Source of the DNA: Sulfuritalea sp.
GTDB taxonomy: Bacteria; Pseudomonadota; Gammaproteobacteria; Burkholderiales; Rhodocyclaceae
Assembly: GCA_011526165.1 (NCBI GenBank)
Contig: WYAY01000133.1
Location: forward strand, 1 to 37,735
Direction of reading: 5' to 3'
DNA: 37,735 nucleotides
Shown here: in pieces, positions 1 to 6,506 of the stretch
Position numbering within the stretch: position 1 is the first letter of the stretch
How the letters are laid out: the number at the start of each line of letters is the position of its first letter
Translations under genes and position numbers: made by a program
Notes under the pieces: generated by a model
The model's database searches: none
What the model was told of the DNA's origin: nothing
What the model saw: the letters and a program-made list of their open reading frames with translations, nothing else

Positions 1-928
1 GCACGGCGCACATGGCGGCGATCTCCTCGGCCACCTCCTCCGGCGTGCCGTCGGACTCGGCGAGCAGGATGGCTTCGGCATTCAGGTCGTAGCCGGCATG
101 CACGTAGTCCTCGACGGCGGCCGTGGCCGGTTTGTCCATCATCTCCAGCCCGGCCGGGATGATGCCGGCGGCGATGATGTCGGCGACGGCGTTGCCGGCC
201 TTCACCACGTCGTCGAAGGAGGCCATCGCCACCTGGGCGAGCTGCGGCTTCGGCGTCAGCTTCACCGTCGCCTCGAGCACGATGCCGAGCATGCCTTCCG
301 AGCCGATCATCAGGGCGAGGAGGTCGTAGCCGGGCGAATCCAAAGCTTCGTTGCCGACCTCCACCACCGTGCCGTCGATCAGCGCCACGCGCAGGCGCAG
401 CACGTTGTGCACGGTGAGGCCGTATTTCAGGCAGTGCACGCCGCCGGAGTTCTCGGCGACGTTGCCGCCGATGGTGCAGGCGATCTGGCTGGAGGGATCG
501 GGCGCGTAGTAGAGGTTGCAGGGCGCCACCGCTTCCGAGATGGCGAGGTTGCGCACGCCCGGCTGCACGCGCGCGGTGCGCGCCAGCGGATCGATGTCGA
601 GGATGCGCATGAACTTCGCCAGCGACAGCACGACGCCGTGCCTGACCGGCGTGGCGCCGCCCGACAGCCCGGTGCCGGCGCCGCGCGCCACCACCGGCAC
701 GCGCAGTTCGTGGCATAGCTTCAGCACGGCGACGACCTGCTCCTCGCGCGTCGGCAGCGCCACCAGCAGCGGCAGCTGGCGGTAGGCGGTGAGGCCGTCG
801 CACTCGTAGGGCACGAGGTCTTCCTGCTCGACGAGCAAAGAGTCAGTCGCCAGGATACGGCGCAGGCCGGCGACGAGGCGGGCGATCTCGGCTTCATCGA
901 GTTGGCGGTGTTCTTCGTTCGAGCCCAT
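1..928 (-). CDS. glcD: FAD-linked glycolate/D-lactate oxidase subunit GlcD (3' end cut by window)
   Basis: This reads from ATG at 928 off the left edge, giving 309 codons of a family usually near 480-500. The start has a strong ribosome site (GGAGGAAAG directly before ATG). The visible part is the FAD-binding PCMH half: GAGTGLSGGATP is the pyrophosphate-binding loop, followed by YAPDPSS and GGNVAENSGGVHCLKYG, all typical of GlcD. The enzyme oxidises a 2-hydroxyacid such as glycolate or D-lactate to the 2-oxoacid and passes electrons to GlcE/GlcF-type partners, which would lie beyond the left edge. It follows the glycerate kinase gene on the same strand after 52 bases, so the two are probably co-transcribed and serve C2/C3 hydroxyacid use. 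The substrate cannot be fixed from sequence: D-lactate dehydrogenases of the same fold look alike. Family call firm, substrate open. Confidence 0.88.
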   Translation of the reverse strand, partial: MGSNEEHRQLDEAEIARLVAGLRRILATDSLLVEQEDLVPYECDGLTAYRQLPLLVALPTREEQVVAVLKLCHELRVPVVARGAGTGLSGGATPVRHGVVLSLAKFMRILDIDPLARTARVQPGVRNLAISEAVAPCNLYYAPDPSSQIACTIGGNVAENSGGVHCLKYGLTVHNVLRLRVALIDGTVVEVGNEALDSPGYDLLALMIGSEGMLGIVLEATVKLTPKPQLAQVAMASFDDVVKAGNAVADIIAAGIIPAGLEMMDKPATAAVEDYVHAGYDLNAEAILLAESDGTPEEVAEEIAAMCAV

Positions 929-980
929 CTTTCCTCCAGTCGCACATCTTATCCGTCCGGCCCGGCGGCAGCCATGCGGG

Positions 981-2267
981 TTAACGCCGATCGCCCACCA
1001 CATAGATGGCGCGGAAGTCGTTCACGTTGGTGCGCGTCGGGCCGGTGACGACCAGATCGCCGAGCGCGGCGAAGAAGCCGTAGCCGTCGTTGTCGGCCAG
1101 GCACGCCCTGGCGTCCAGCCCGGCGGCGCGGGCGCGCGCCAGCGTGTCGTCGGTGAGCAGCGCGCCGGCATTGTCTTCCGTGCCGTCGATGCCGTCGGTG
1201 TCGCAGGCGAGGGCGTGGATGCCCGGCGCGCCGTCGAGCGCCAGGGCCAGCGCCAGCAGGAATTCGGCGTTGCGCCCGCCGCGCCCCTGCCCGCGCAGCG
1301 TCACGGTGGTCTCGCCGCCGGAGAGCAGCACGCAGGGCGGCCGCGCCGGCGCGGCATGCTGCGCGCAGGATTTCGCGATTCCCGCCATGACCTTCGCCAC
1401 CTCGCGCGCCTCGCCCTCGATGGCGTCGCCGAGGATGAACGGCGCGATGCCCGCCGCGCGTGCCGTTTCCGCCGCCGCCGCCAGCGCATCCTGCGCGGTG
1501 GCGATGGTGCGCGTCTCGCAATGGACGAAGCGCAGGTCGCCCGGCTTCGGCGTCTCGCTGGCGCCGGAGCGCAGCAGCGCCACGACGGCATCGGGCGCGT
1601 CGATGCGGTAGCTGGCCAGCACCGCCAGCGCGTCGGCGCAGGTGGTGGGGTCCGGCACGGTCGGCCCCGAGGCGATCACCGCCGGGTCGTCGCCGGGCAC
1701 ATCCGAGACGGCCAGGGTGACGACGCGCGCCGGATAGGCCGCCGCGGCGAGCCGCCCGCCCTTGATCGCCGAGAGGTGCTTGCGCACGCAGTTGATCTCG
1801 GCGATGGAGGCGCCGCTTTTCAGGAGTGCGCGGTTGACCTGCTGCTTGTCGGCCAGCGTGACGCCCTCGAAGGGCAGCGCCAGCAGGGCCGAGCCGCCGC
1901 CGGAAACCAGCACGATGACGAGGTCGTCGGAAGTCAGTCCGCGCAGCACGGCGAGGATGCGCGAGGCGGCTTCGCGGCCGGCGGCGTCGGGCAGCGGATG
2001 CGCCGCCTCGACCACCTCGATGCGCCGGCAGGGCAGGCCGTGGCCGTAGCGCGTCACCACCAGACCCGAGAGTTCGCCCGGCCAGTGCGCCTCGACCGCC
2101 CGCGCCATGGCGGCGGCCGCCTTGCCGGCGCCGACCACCAGGGTGCGCCCCGGCGGCGGGGGCGGCAGGTGGGCCGGCAGACGGTGCGCCGGGTCGGCGG
2201 CGCGCACGGCGGCATCGAACAGGCTGCCCAGGAAGGCTCGCGGCGAGGAGTTCATCGGAAAAAGCAT
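981..2267 (-). CDS. gckA: Glycerate 2-kinase (MOFRL family, TtuD/GckA type)
   Basis: A 428-residue cytoplasmic enzyme of the MOFRL glycerate kinase family, which phosphorylates D-glycerate to 2-phosphoglycerate. Older annotations call it hydroxypyruvate reductase TtuD. The N-terminal half has a nucleotide-type loop VVGAGKAAAAMA, then a glycine-rich SGGGSALL and the long conserved stretch around NCVRKHLSAIKGG. The C-terminal MOFRL domain holds GGRNAEFLLALAL and ends in TRTNVNDFRAIYVVG. Length is normal for the family. Two starts are possible: ATG at 2267 or an in-frame ATG at 2255 (MNSSPR). Neither has a clear ribosome site, though GGGG lies 12 bases upstream of the second. It is followed by glcD and preceded by an inverted repeat at 2296-2314 that may control it. 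The pairing suggests glyoxylate/glycerate assimilation. Confidence 0.9.
   Translation of the reverse strand: MLFPMNSSPRAFLGSLFDAAVRAADPAHRLPAHLPPPPPGRTLVVGAGKAAAAMARAVEAHWPGELSGLVVTRYGHGLPCRRIEVVEAAHPLPDAAGREAASRILAVLRGLTSDDLVIVLVSGGGSALLALPFEGVTLADKQQVNRALLKSGASIAEINCVRKHLSAIKGGRLAAAAYPARVVTLAVSDVPGDDPAVIASGPTVPDPTTCADALAVLASYRIDAPDAVVALLRSGASETPKPGDLRFVHCETRTIATAQDALAAAAETARAAGIAPFILGDAIEGEAREVAKVMAGIAKSCAQHAAPARPPCVLLSGGETTVTLRGQGRGGRNAEFLLALALALDGAPGIHALACDTDGIDGTEDNAGALLTDDTLARARAAGLDARACLADNDGYGFFAALGDLVVTGPTRTNVNDFRAIYVVGDRR
1931..1939 (-). repeat. Recurring motif GACTGACTT inside gckA
   Basis: On the coding strand the copy reads GGA CTG ACT TCC, encoding Gly-Leu-Thr-Ser. GGA and ACT are uncommon codons beside this genome's GGC and ACC. 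Confidence 0.6.
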
Positions 2268-2295
2268 ACCCCGGCGGATGGGCCTGCGCCGCCCA

Positions 2296-2314
2296 TGTAG
2301 GAAAAATTCCTACA
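2296..2314. promoter_or_regulatory. Perfect inverted repeat, candidate operator
   Basis: TGTAGGAA-AAA-TTCCTACA is a perfect 8+8 bp inverted repeat with a 3-base centre. It lies in the short region between the divergent gckA (minus) and the small gene at 2396 (plus), 29 to 41 bases before the gckA start depending on which ATG is used. Symmetry, size and position fit a binding site for a dimeric regulator. A second, weaker repeat (ATGGGC / GCCCAT, 2278-2296) abuts it. The regulator is not identifiable here. Confidence 0.5.
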
Positions 2315-2335
2315 GCCGATTCATCCCCGCCCCTA

Positions 2336-2364
2336 TTCAGATTTCATGCCACCTGCCGTTTAAT
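2336..2364 (+). promoter_or_regulatory. Possible sigma70-type promoter for the small gene at 2396
   Basis: TTCAGA (2336-2341) and TTTAAT (2359-2364) are separated by exactly 17 bases and lie about 30 bases before the ATG at 2396. The match is moderate (TTCAGA is a weak -35 box), but this is the most AT-rich part of the intergenic region. Low to moderate confidence. Confidence 0.35.
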
Positions 2365-2395
2365 GTGTCATATACCGCCGCAAAAGGAGTGGCTC

Positions 2396-2638
2396 ATGCA
2401 AACCGAACGCCGCAAACATCACCAGCTGAGAGCCCTGTTCGACGAGGCTTACGAACGGGTCGAGCCCTGCCTCGCGGCGGCGTCGCCGAAGGGCATGCCG
2501 GTCGAGTGGCTGGTGTTCCGCAAGGCGCGCGCCGCCTATCCGCAGCTCTCCACCCTGGAACTTTTCATGCTCGCGATGGCCTCACAAAGGGTGTATCGCA
2601 GCAGGCACGCTCCGCGGCAAGGCCGGCTGGCCTTCTGA
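2396..2638 (+). CDS. Small hypothetical protein, 80 residues
   Basis: The start at 2396 is chosen because AAAAGGAG sits seven bases before this ATG; an in-frame ATG 33 bases upstream has no such site. The product is an 80-residue, soluble, helix-rich protein with many basic residues at both ends (MQTERRKHHQ at the start, RSRHAPRQGR near the end) and a hydrophobic centre around LSTLELFMLAMASQ. There is one cysteine (C25), no signal peptide and no membrane segment. Codon use matches the neighbours. A strong terminator follows at 2701-2732, and a possible promoter precedes it, so it looks like a single-gene transcription unit. I do not recognise the family. That it is a real gene rests on the ribosome site, terminator and bias. 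Confidence 0.65.
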   Translation: MQTERRKHHQLRALFDEAYERVEPCLAAASPKGMPVEWLVFRKARAAYPQLSTLELFMLAMASQRVYRSRHAPRQGRLAF

Positions 2639-2700
2639 CGGCATGGCTTGACGGTACGATTCCTCCTCACCCGCCCATATCCCCCTCCTTGGGCGGCTCC

Positions 2701-2732
2701 AAGCCGGCGCAGCGTGCGCCGGCTTTTTTTTT
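2701..2732 (+). terminator. Rho-independent terminator
   Basis: A perfect 11-bp stem (2701-2711 with 2715-2725, loop GCG) runs straight into an unbroken T run (2724-2732). It closes the small gene ending at 2638 and insulates the metallophosphoesterase starting at 2762. Confidence 0.9.
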
Positions 2733-2761
2733 GACGCCTGACGCGGCATGATGCTGCAATC

Positions 2762-3505
2762 GTGCGCACCGCCCTCCTCGCCGACATCCACAGCAACCTC
2801 GAAGCCCTGCAGGCCTGCCTGGCGCATGCGCGGCGCGAGGGTGCCGAGCGCTTCGCCTTTCTCGGCGACCTGATCGGCTACGGCGCCGACCCGCTCGCCT
2901 GCCTGGACATCGTCGCCGGGCTGGTCAATGCGGGCGCGCTTGCCGTGCGCGGCAACCATGACGAGGCCTGCCTCGGCGGACAGCTCGACGCCATGCATGT
3001 CGTCGCGCGCGACGCCATCTACTGGACGCGCGAGCGGCTCGGCGAGAAGGAGCGCATCTTCATCGCCGGCCTGCCGCTGACGGTGGCGGAGGGCGAGCGC
3101 CTGTACACGCATGCCAGCGCCGACCGGCCGGAGGCCTGGACCTATATCACCGGCCCCCGCGAAGCCGCCGAGTCGCTGGCGGCGACGCCGGCGCGCCTGG
3201 TCTTCGCCGGCCACGTGCACCATCCCCTGATCTACTTCACGACGCCGGGCGGCGGCCTGCGCCCGTTCGATCCGGTGCCGGGCGTGCCGCTGCCGCTGTC
3301 CGACTTCCGCCGCTGGCTGGTGATCGTCGGCTCGGCCGGGCAACCGCGCGACGGCAACCCGGCCGCCTGCTACGCGCTGCACGACGAGGACGCCGGCACC
3401 CTCACCCACTTCCGCGTGGCATATGATGCCGAGGCGGCGGCGAAAAAAATCATCGAAGCCGGATTGCCGGAGCGGCTGGCATGGCGACTGACCAGGGGGG
3501 AATAG
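2762..3505 (+). CDS. Calcineurin-like metallophosphoesterase
   Basis: A 247-residue single-domain phosphoesterase of the calcineurin-like (YfcE/DUF2156-free, Pfam Metallophos_2) type. Every metal motif is present: D8-x-H10 (LADIHSN), GDLIGYG with D36, GNHDE with N65/H66, H117 in THAS, and GHVHHP with H151/H153. These hold two metal ions for phosphoester hydrolysis in the cytoplasm. The substrate is unknown; relatives include diadenosine-polyphosphate and protein phosphatases. The start is GTG at 2762, since the nearby ATGs at 2748 and 2751 are out of frame and MRTALLADIH is the usual beginning of the fold. No good ribosome site is visible. Its last 25 bases overlap the start of a protein-kinase stub (3481), suggesting the pair was once a co-translated phosphatase/kinase unit. 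Confidence 0.85.
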   Translation: MRTALLADIHSNLEALQACLAHARREGAERFAFLGDLIGYGADPLACLDIVAGLVNAGALAVRGNHDEACLGGQLDAMHVVARDAIYWTRERLGEKERIFIAGLPLTVAEGERLYTHASADRPEAWTYITGPREAAESLAATPARLVFAGHVHHPLIYFTTPGGGLRPFDPVPGVPLPLSDFRRWLVIVGSAGQPRDGNPAACYALHDEDAGTLTHFRVAYDAEAAAKKIIEAGLPERLAWRLTRGE

Positions 3506-3591
3506 GCGAAGGCCGGCTGGCGCCGGGCGCGGCGGTGGGCGGCTTTCGCATCGGCGAACTGCTGCACGAGGGCAACGTGGCCCTGCTCTGA
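3481..3591 (+). pseudogene. Truncated Ser/Thr protein kinase N-terminus (remnant)
   Basis: An ATG at 3481, inside the end of the phosphoesterase gene in another frame, opens 36 codons ending in TGA at 3589-3591. The product ends GGFRIGELLHEGNVALL. That matches the first strand and glycine-rich loop of Hanks-type kinases (pattern GG-[FY]-R-I-x-x-L-L-x-E-G), where a kinase would continue for about 250 more residues. Nothing of the catalytic lobe follows: the stop is one base before the end of the opposing gene. I read it as the left stump of a deleted kinase gene. The call is inference from a short match; a small unrelated reading frame is the alternative. Confidence 0.5.
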
Positions 3592-3592
3592 C

Positions 3593-6382
3593 TCAGACGC
3601 TCACGCGCGGCTTGCGGTGCTCCTCTTCGAGGTAGGCGAGGCGCTCGGCGTAGGGGATCTCGCCCTCGAAGCCGCCGAGGCGCACGTTGCGCAGCCATTC
3701 GGCGGCGTAGTAGTCCAGGACGCGCTGGACCTGCTTCTTCTCCACGCTGCCGCCGCCGAGCAGGTGCTTGAAGCGCGCCTGCAGCTTGAGGAAGGCGTCG
3801 CCCGGGTTGCGCGGCGTCGGGTAGGTCTCCAGGTAGGGCACGCCGTGTTCGAAGGTGACCGGGGAGAACAGGCCGCCCTCCTCCGAGAGATAGGCCAGGT
3901 CGTAGGTGAGGCTGTCGGCGGTGAACTTCCAGCCGGTGGTGCACGGCTGCAGGAAGTGCAGGAAGGCGCCGTCGATGCCGTCCTCCAGCGCGCGCGCCAC
4001 GACGCGGGTGATGTGCTCCTGGCGGTGCAGGTTCATGCGCGCCGAGATCGTCGCGCCGTGATCGGCCATGATTTCGACGATGGGCTTCTTGCGCAGCTCG
4101 TTGCCCATCGGCTTTTCCTGGCCCTGCGGGTTGGTGGTGGTGTGGCCGCCCGGCGCGGAAGCCGCCGAGTACTGGTTGCCGGTGTTCTGGTAGCCCTCGT
4201 TGTCGTAGCAGACGTAGAGCGCGCGCTGATTGAGTTCGAGGTCGAGCGGGTCCTGCGCCAGCTTCTGCAGGCGCGAGAACAGGCCGGAGAGGTTGCCGAA
4301 GCCGATGTCGAAGGTGGCGCCGTCGCCGCCCCAGCCCAGGTGCAGCGTGCGCTTCATGGCCGCGCGCAGGGCGGCGCCCTCGTCGCCGTTCACCTTGTGC
4401 GCATATTTCAGCCGCGCCTTCTTGGCGGCGAGGCCGCCGAGCAGCTCGGAGGGCGCGCCGCCGAAGACGCCATGCAGCGAGGGGTGCTTCTTGCCGGTGT
4501 AGGGCCAGATGCCGGAATACACCTCGAAGCAGCCGGTCGCTTCATAGGTGATGATCTCCTCGAAGCCGGTGGCGGTGGCGGTCTTGGTGACCAGCCCGTA
4601 GATGGAATTCACCGGGCAGCCGAGGCAGTTGCGGATGCCGGGTTCCAGTCCGCTGCCCATGGCGGCGAGCGGGTCGAGGTTGATGCGGGTCCACGGGCGC
4701 CGCAGCGGGTAGCGCGCCGGCACGCCGGCGCCGGCCAGCGCCACCACGCGCGCCAGGTCGTGCGCGCCGGGCGCGATGACGGCCTTCGGCAGCCACTTGA
4801 TCTCCGGCACGATCTTGTCGCGGATCAGCGCCAGCACGCGCCCCGGCGAGCTGTCGGCGCGCTGGCTGCGGCCCATGGCGAGCACGGCGCGGCGGAAATC
4901 CTCCAGCGTCGCCTTCTCCAGCGGCAGCGCGCCCCCGTGCGCGTCGGGGATGGTGAACGCCGCCTTGTCGGCGAGCGCACGCAGCTTGGAAAGCGCCTCG
5001 GCGAGCGAGAAGTTGCGCAGCACCAGCCCCTGCGTGCCGAGAATCGACGACGGCGTCTCGCCGCGCAGGCGCGCGGACACCACGGCGGAGAGGTTCACCA
5101 GCGGCTCGGGGTTCTCCAGGGCGCGGATCAGCCGCAGCGTGTCGCGCGCGGTGGCGACGACAGCGCCGAGCGCGTGCTTCTCCAGCACCGCGATGCAGTA
5201 CAGGTCGAACAGCAGGTCGAGATCGGAGAGCGCATCCACGCGCGCCTCGGCACGGCGCCCGCCGCGGCCGGAATCGATGCTCACGCTGTAGCCGGCGGCG
5301 GCCTCGCGCAATTCCGCCAGGGCGGCCTGCTGCGCGGCGCGCGCCGCGTCGTCGAATTCGCCGGCGGCCTTCATGCCGGCCGAGACGGCCAGCCAGTTGA
5401 GCTCGGGGCGCAGCGCGACCAGCGCACGGCCGAGCTCGGTCTCCTGCCAGCGCGTCGGGTCATCGCCGCGCACCGCCGCCGGATGCGACAGCGCCTCGCG
5501 CTGCGCCTCGGGGAAGCGGAAGGCGGCGAGCAGGCCGGCCAAAGTCAGCTTCGGCGCGCCGGCAAGGCGCGCCTCCTCGCGCGCCAGCAGCGCATCGAGG
5601 AAGGCGAGGAATTCGGCCGCCGGCACGCCATAGTCGGCGCCGGTCTCCTCGGCCAGCGCCGCCAGCCCGGCGCCATCCATCTCGGCGAGCGCGCGGTTGA
5701 AGTCGCCCTGGCGGAACACCGTCACGACGCAGCCCTGCGCGGCGAGCGCCGCCGCGCGCTGCGCCAGCGCCGCCGCATCGGCCTGCCGGTTGCCCGGCGC
5801 CAGCTCGACGAAGCCGCTCAGGTGGTTGTGGAACAGCGCGCTGGCGTTGATGGCCGTGTCGCGCACGCCGAGGCGCTGCAGCAGGCGCGCCGCCTTCTGC
5901 AGGCTGGCGAGCAGGTATTCCAGCGCGATGCCGGCATCCTGGGCCAGCGCCAGCAGGCCGCGCTCCGGTCCGCCTTCGGCGAGCCCCTTGACGGGCAGGC
6001 CGCGACGGGCAAGTTCGTGCAGCACCGACCAGGCCTCGTCGGCCTTCGAGGCCGAGGCGGGCAGGCGCGCCAGTTCGTCGCTCAATTCGTCGAGGAGAAA
6101 GTCGGAGCGCTTGACCTCGGCGCCGAGCGCATGCATCAGCTCCGCCACGCCGGCGGCGACCAGCCACTGCTCGCGCGGGATCAGGCCGGCGACTTCCTCG
6201 GCGGAAGACTCGGCGACGTTCACCGCCAGCGGGCTGGCGCCGATCAGCAGCTGCACCCCGGCGGGCAGCGCCTGCGCCTGGGCGACGATGCGCGCGGCGA
6301 GGGCCAGGCCCGCATTCGGGTCGAGCTTGCCGGCGTGGAAGAACTCGGCCGCGGCGGATTTTTTCGCTTTCTTCATCTGCAT
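3593..6382 (-). CDS. Pyruvate:ferredoxin oxidoreductase-type beta subunit with ~550-residue N-terminal extension
   Basis: A 929-residue protein. Residues from about 560 on match the thiamine-diphosphate beta subunit of pyruvate:ferredoxin oxidoreductases. NCLGCPVN (C586, C589), ATGCFEV (C618) and QPCTTGW (C814) give the four [4Fe-4S] ligands. GWGGDGATFDIG (686-688 GDG) and CYDNEGYQNTGNQ are the TPP/Mg and substrate-channel motifs. Ordinary PorB proteins are about 300-330 residues, so residues 1-550 are extra. This part is helix-rich and alanine/leucine-rich, with almost no cysteine (C218, C396), no membrane segment and no motif I recognise. It is the last gene of the cluster, 124 bases after the gamma-alpha gene, with two hairpins between them. 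The ATG at 6382 has only a weak ribosome site (AGGA); MKKAKK two codons on is an alternative. Fold and cofactors are clear; the substrate is not. Confidence 0.85.
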   Translation of the reverse strand: MQMKKAKKSAAAEFFHAGKLDPNAGLALAARIVAQAQALPAGVQLLIGASPLAVNVAESSAEEVAGLIPREQWLVAAGVAELMHALGAEVKRSDFLLDELSDELARLPASASKADEAWSVLHELARRGLPVKGLAEGGPERGLLALAQDAGIALEYLLASLQKAARLLQRLGVRDTAINASALFHNHLSGFVELAPGNRQADAAALAQRAAALAAQGCVVTVFRQGDFNRALAEMDGAGLAALAEETGADYGVPAAEFLAFLDALLAREEARLAGAPKLTLAGLLAAFRFPEAQREALSHPAAVRGDDPTRWQETELGRALVALRPELNWLAVSAGMKAAGEFDDAARAAQQAALAELREAAAGYSVSIDSGRGGRRAEARVDALSDLDLLFDLYCIAVLEKHALGAVVATARDTLRLIRALENPEPLVNLSAVVSARLRGETPSSILGTQGLVLRNFSLAEALSKLRALADKAAFTIPDAHGGALPLEKATLEDFRRAVLAMGRSQRADSSPGRVLALIRDKIVPEIKWLPKAVIAPGAHDLARVVALAGAGVPARYPLRRPWTRINLDPLAAMGSGLEPGIRNCLGCPVNSIYGLVTKTATATGFEEIITYEATGCFEVYSGIWPYTGKKHPSLHGVFGGAPSELLGGLAAKKARLKYAHKVNGDEGAALRAAMKRTLHLGWGGDGATFDIGFGNLSGLFSRLQKLAQDPLDLELNQRALYVCYDNEGYQNTGNQYSAASAPGGHTTTNPQGQEKPMGNELRKKPIVEIMADHGATISARMNLHRQEHITRVVARALEDGIDGAFLHFLQPCTTGWKFTADSLTYDLAYLSEEGGLFSPVTFEHGVPYLETYPTPRNPGDAFLKLQARFKHLLGGGSVEKKQVQRVLDYYAAEWLRNVRLGGFEGEIPYAERLAYLEEEHRKPRVSV

Positions 6383-6431
6383 GATTGCGTCCTGGCGAAG
6401 ATCATTCGATTCATTCCCACCCTCTCCCCCG

Positions 6432-6493
6432 CCCTCTCCCGCCCGGGCGGGAGAGGGGGTATTCGTCCCCTCTCCCCGCTTGCGGGGAGAGGG
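6432..6493. repeat. Two GC-rich perfect hairpins between cluster genes (REP-like)
   Basis: Bases 6432-6457 form a perfect 26-base palindrome (CCCTCTCCCGCCC and its complement). Bases 6468-6479 pair with 6482-6493, a 12-bp stem with loop TT. Both arms carry the same CCCTCTCCC core, and a further copy of the motif, GGGAGAGGGG, follows. There is no T run, so these are not typical terminators. They resemble REP-type intergenic repeats, and related hairpins occur at 11740 and 20674. They may tune expression of the last gene. Confidence 0.7.
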
Positions 6494-6506
6494 CTAGGGA
6501 GAGGGG

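Noticed and set aside
6432-6493. Hairpins considered as a terminator inside the oxidoreductase operon
   Set aside because: No T run follows either stem on the minus strand, and the next gene clearly belongs to the same pathway.
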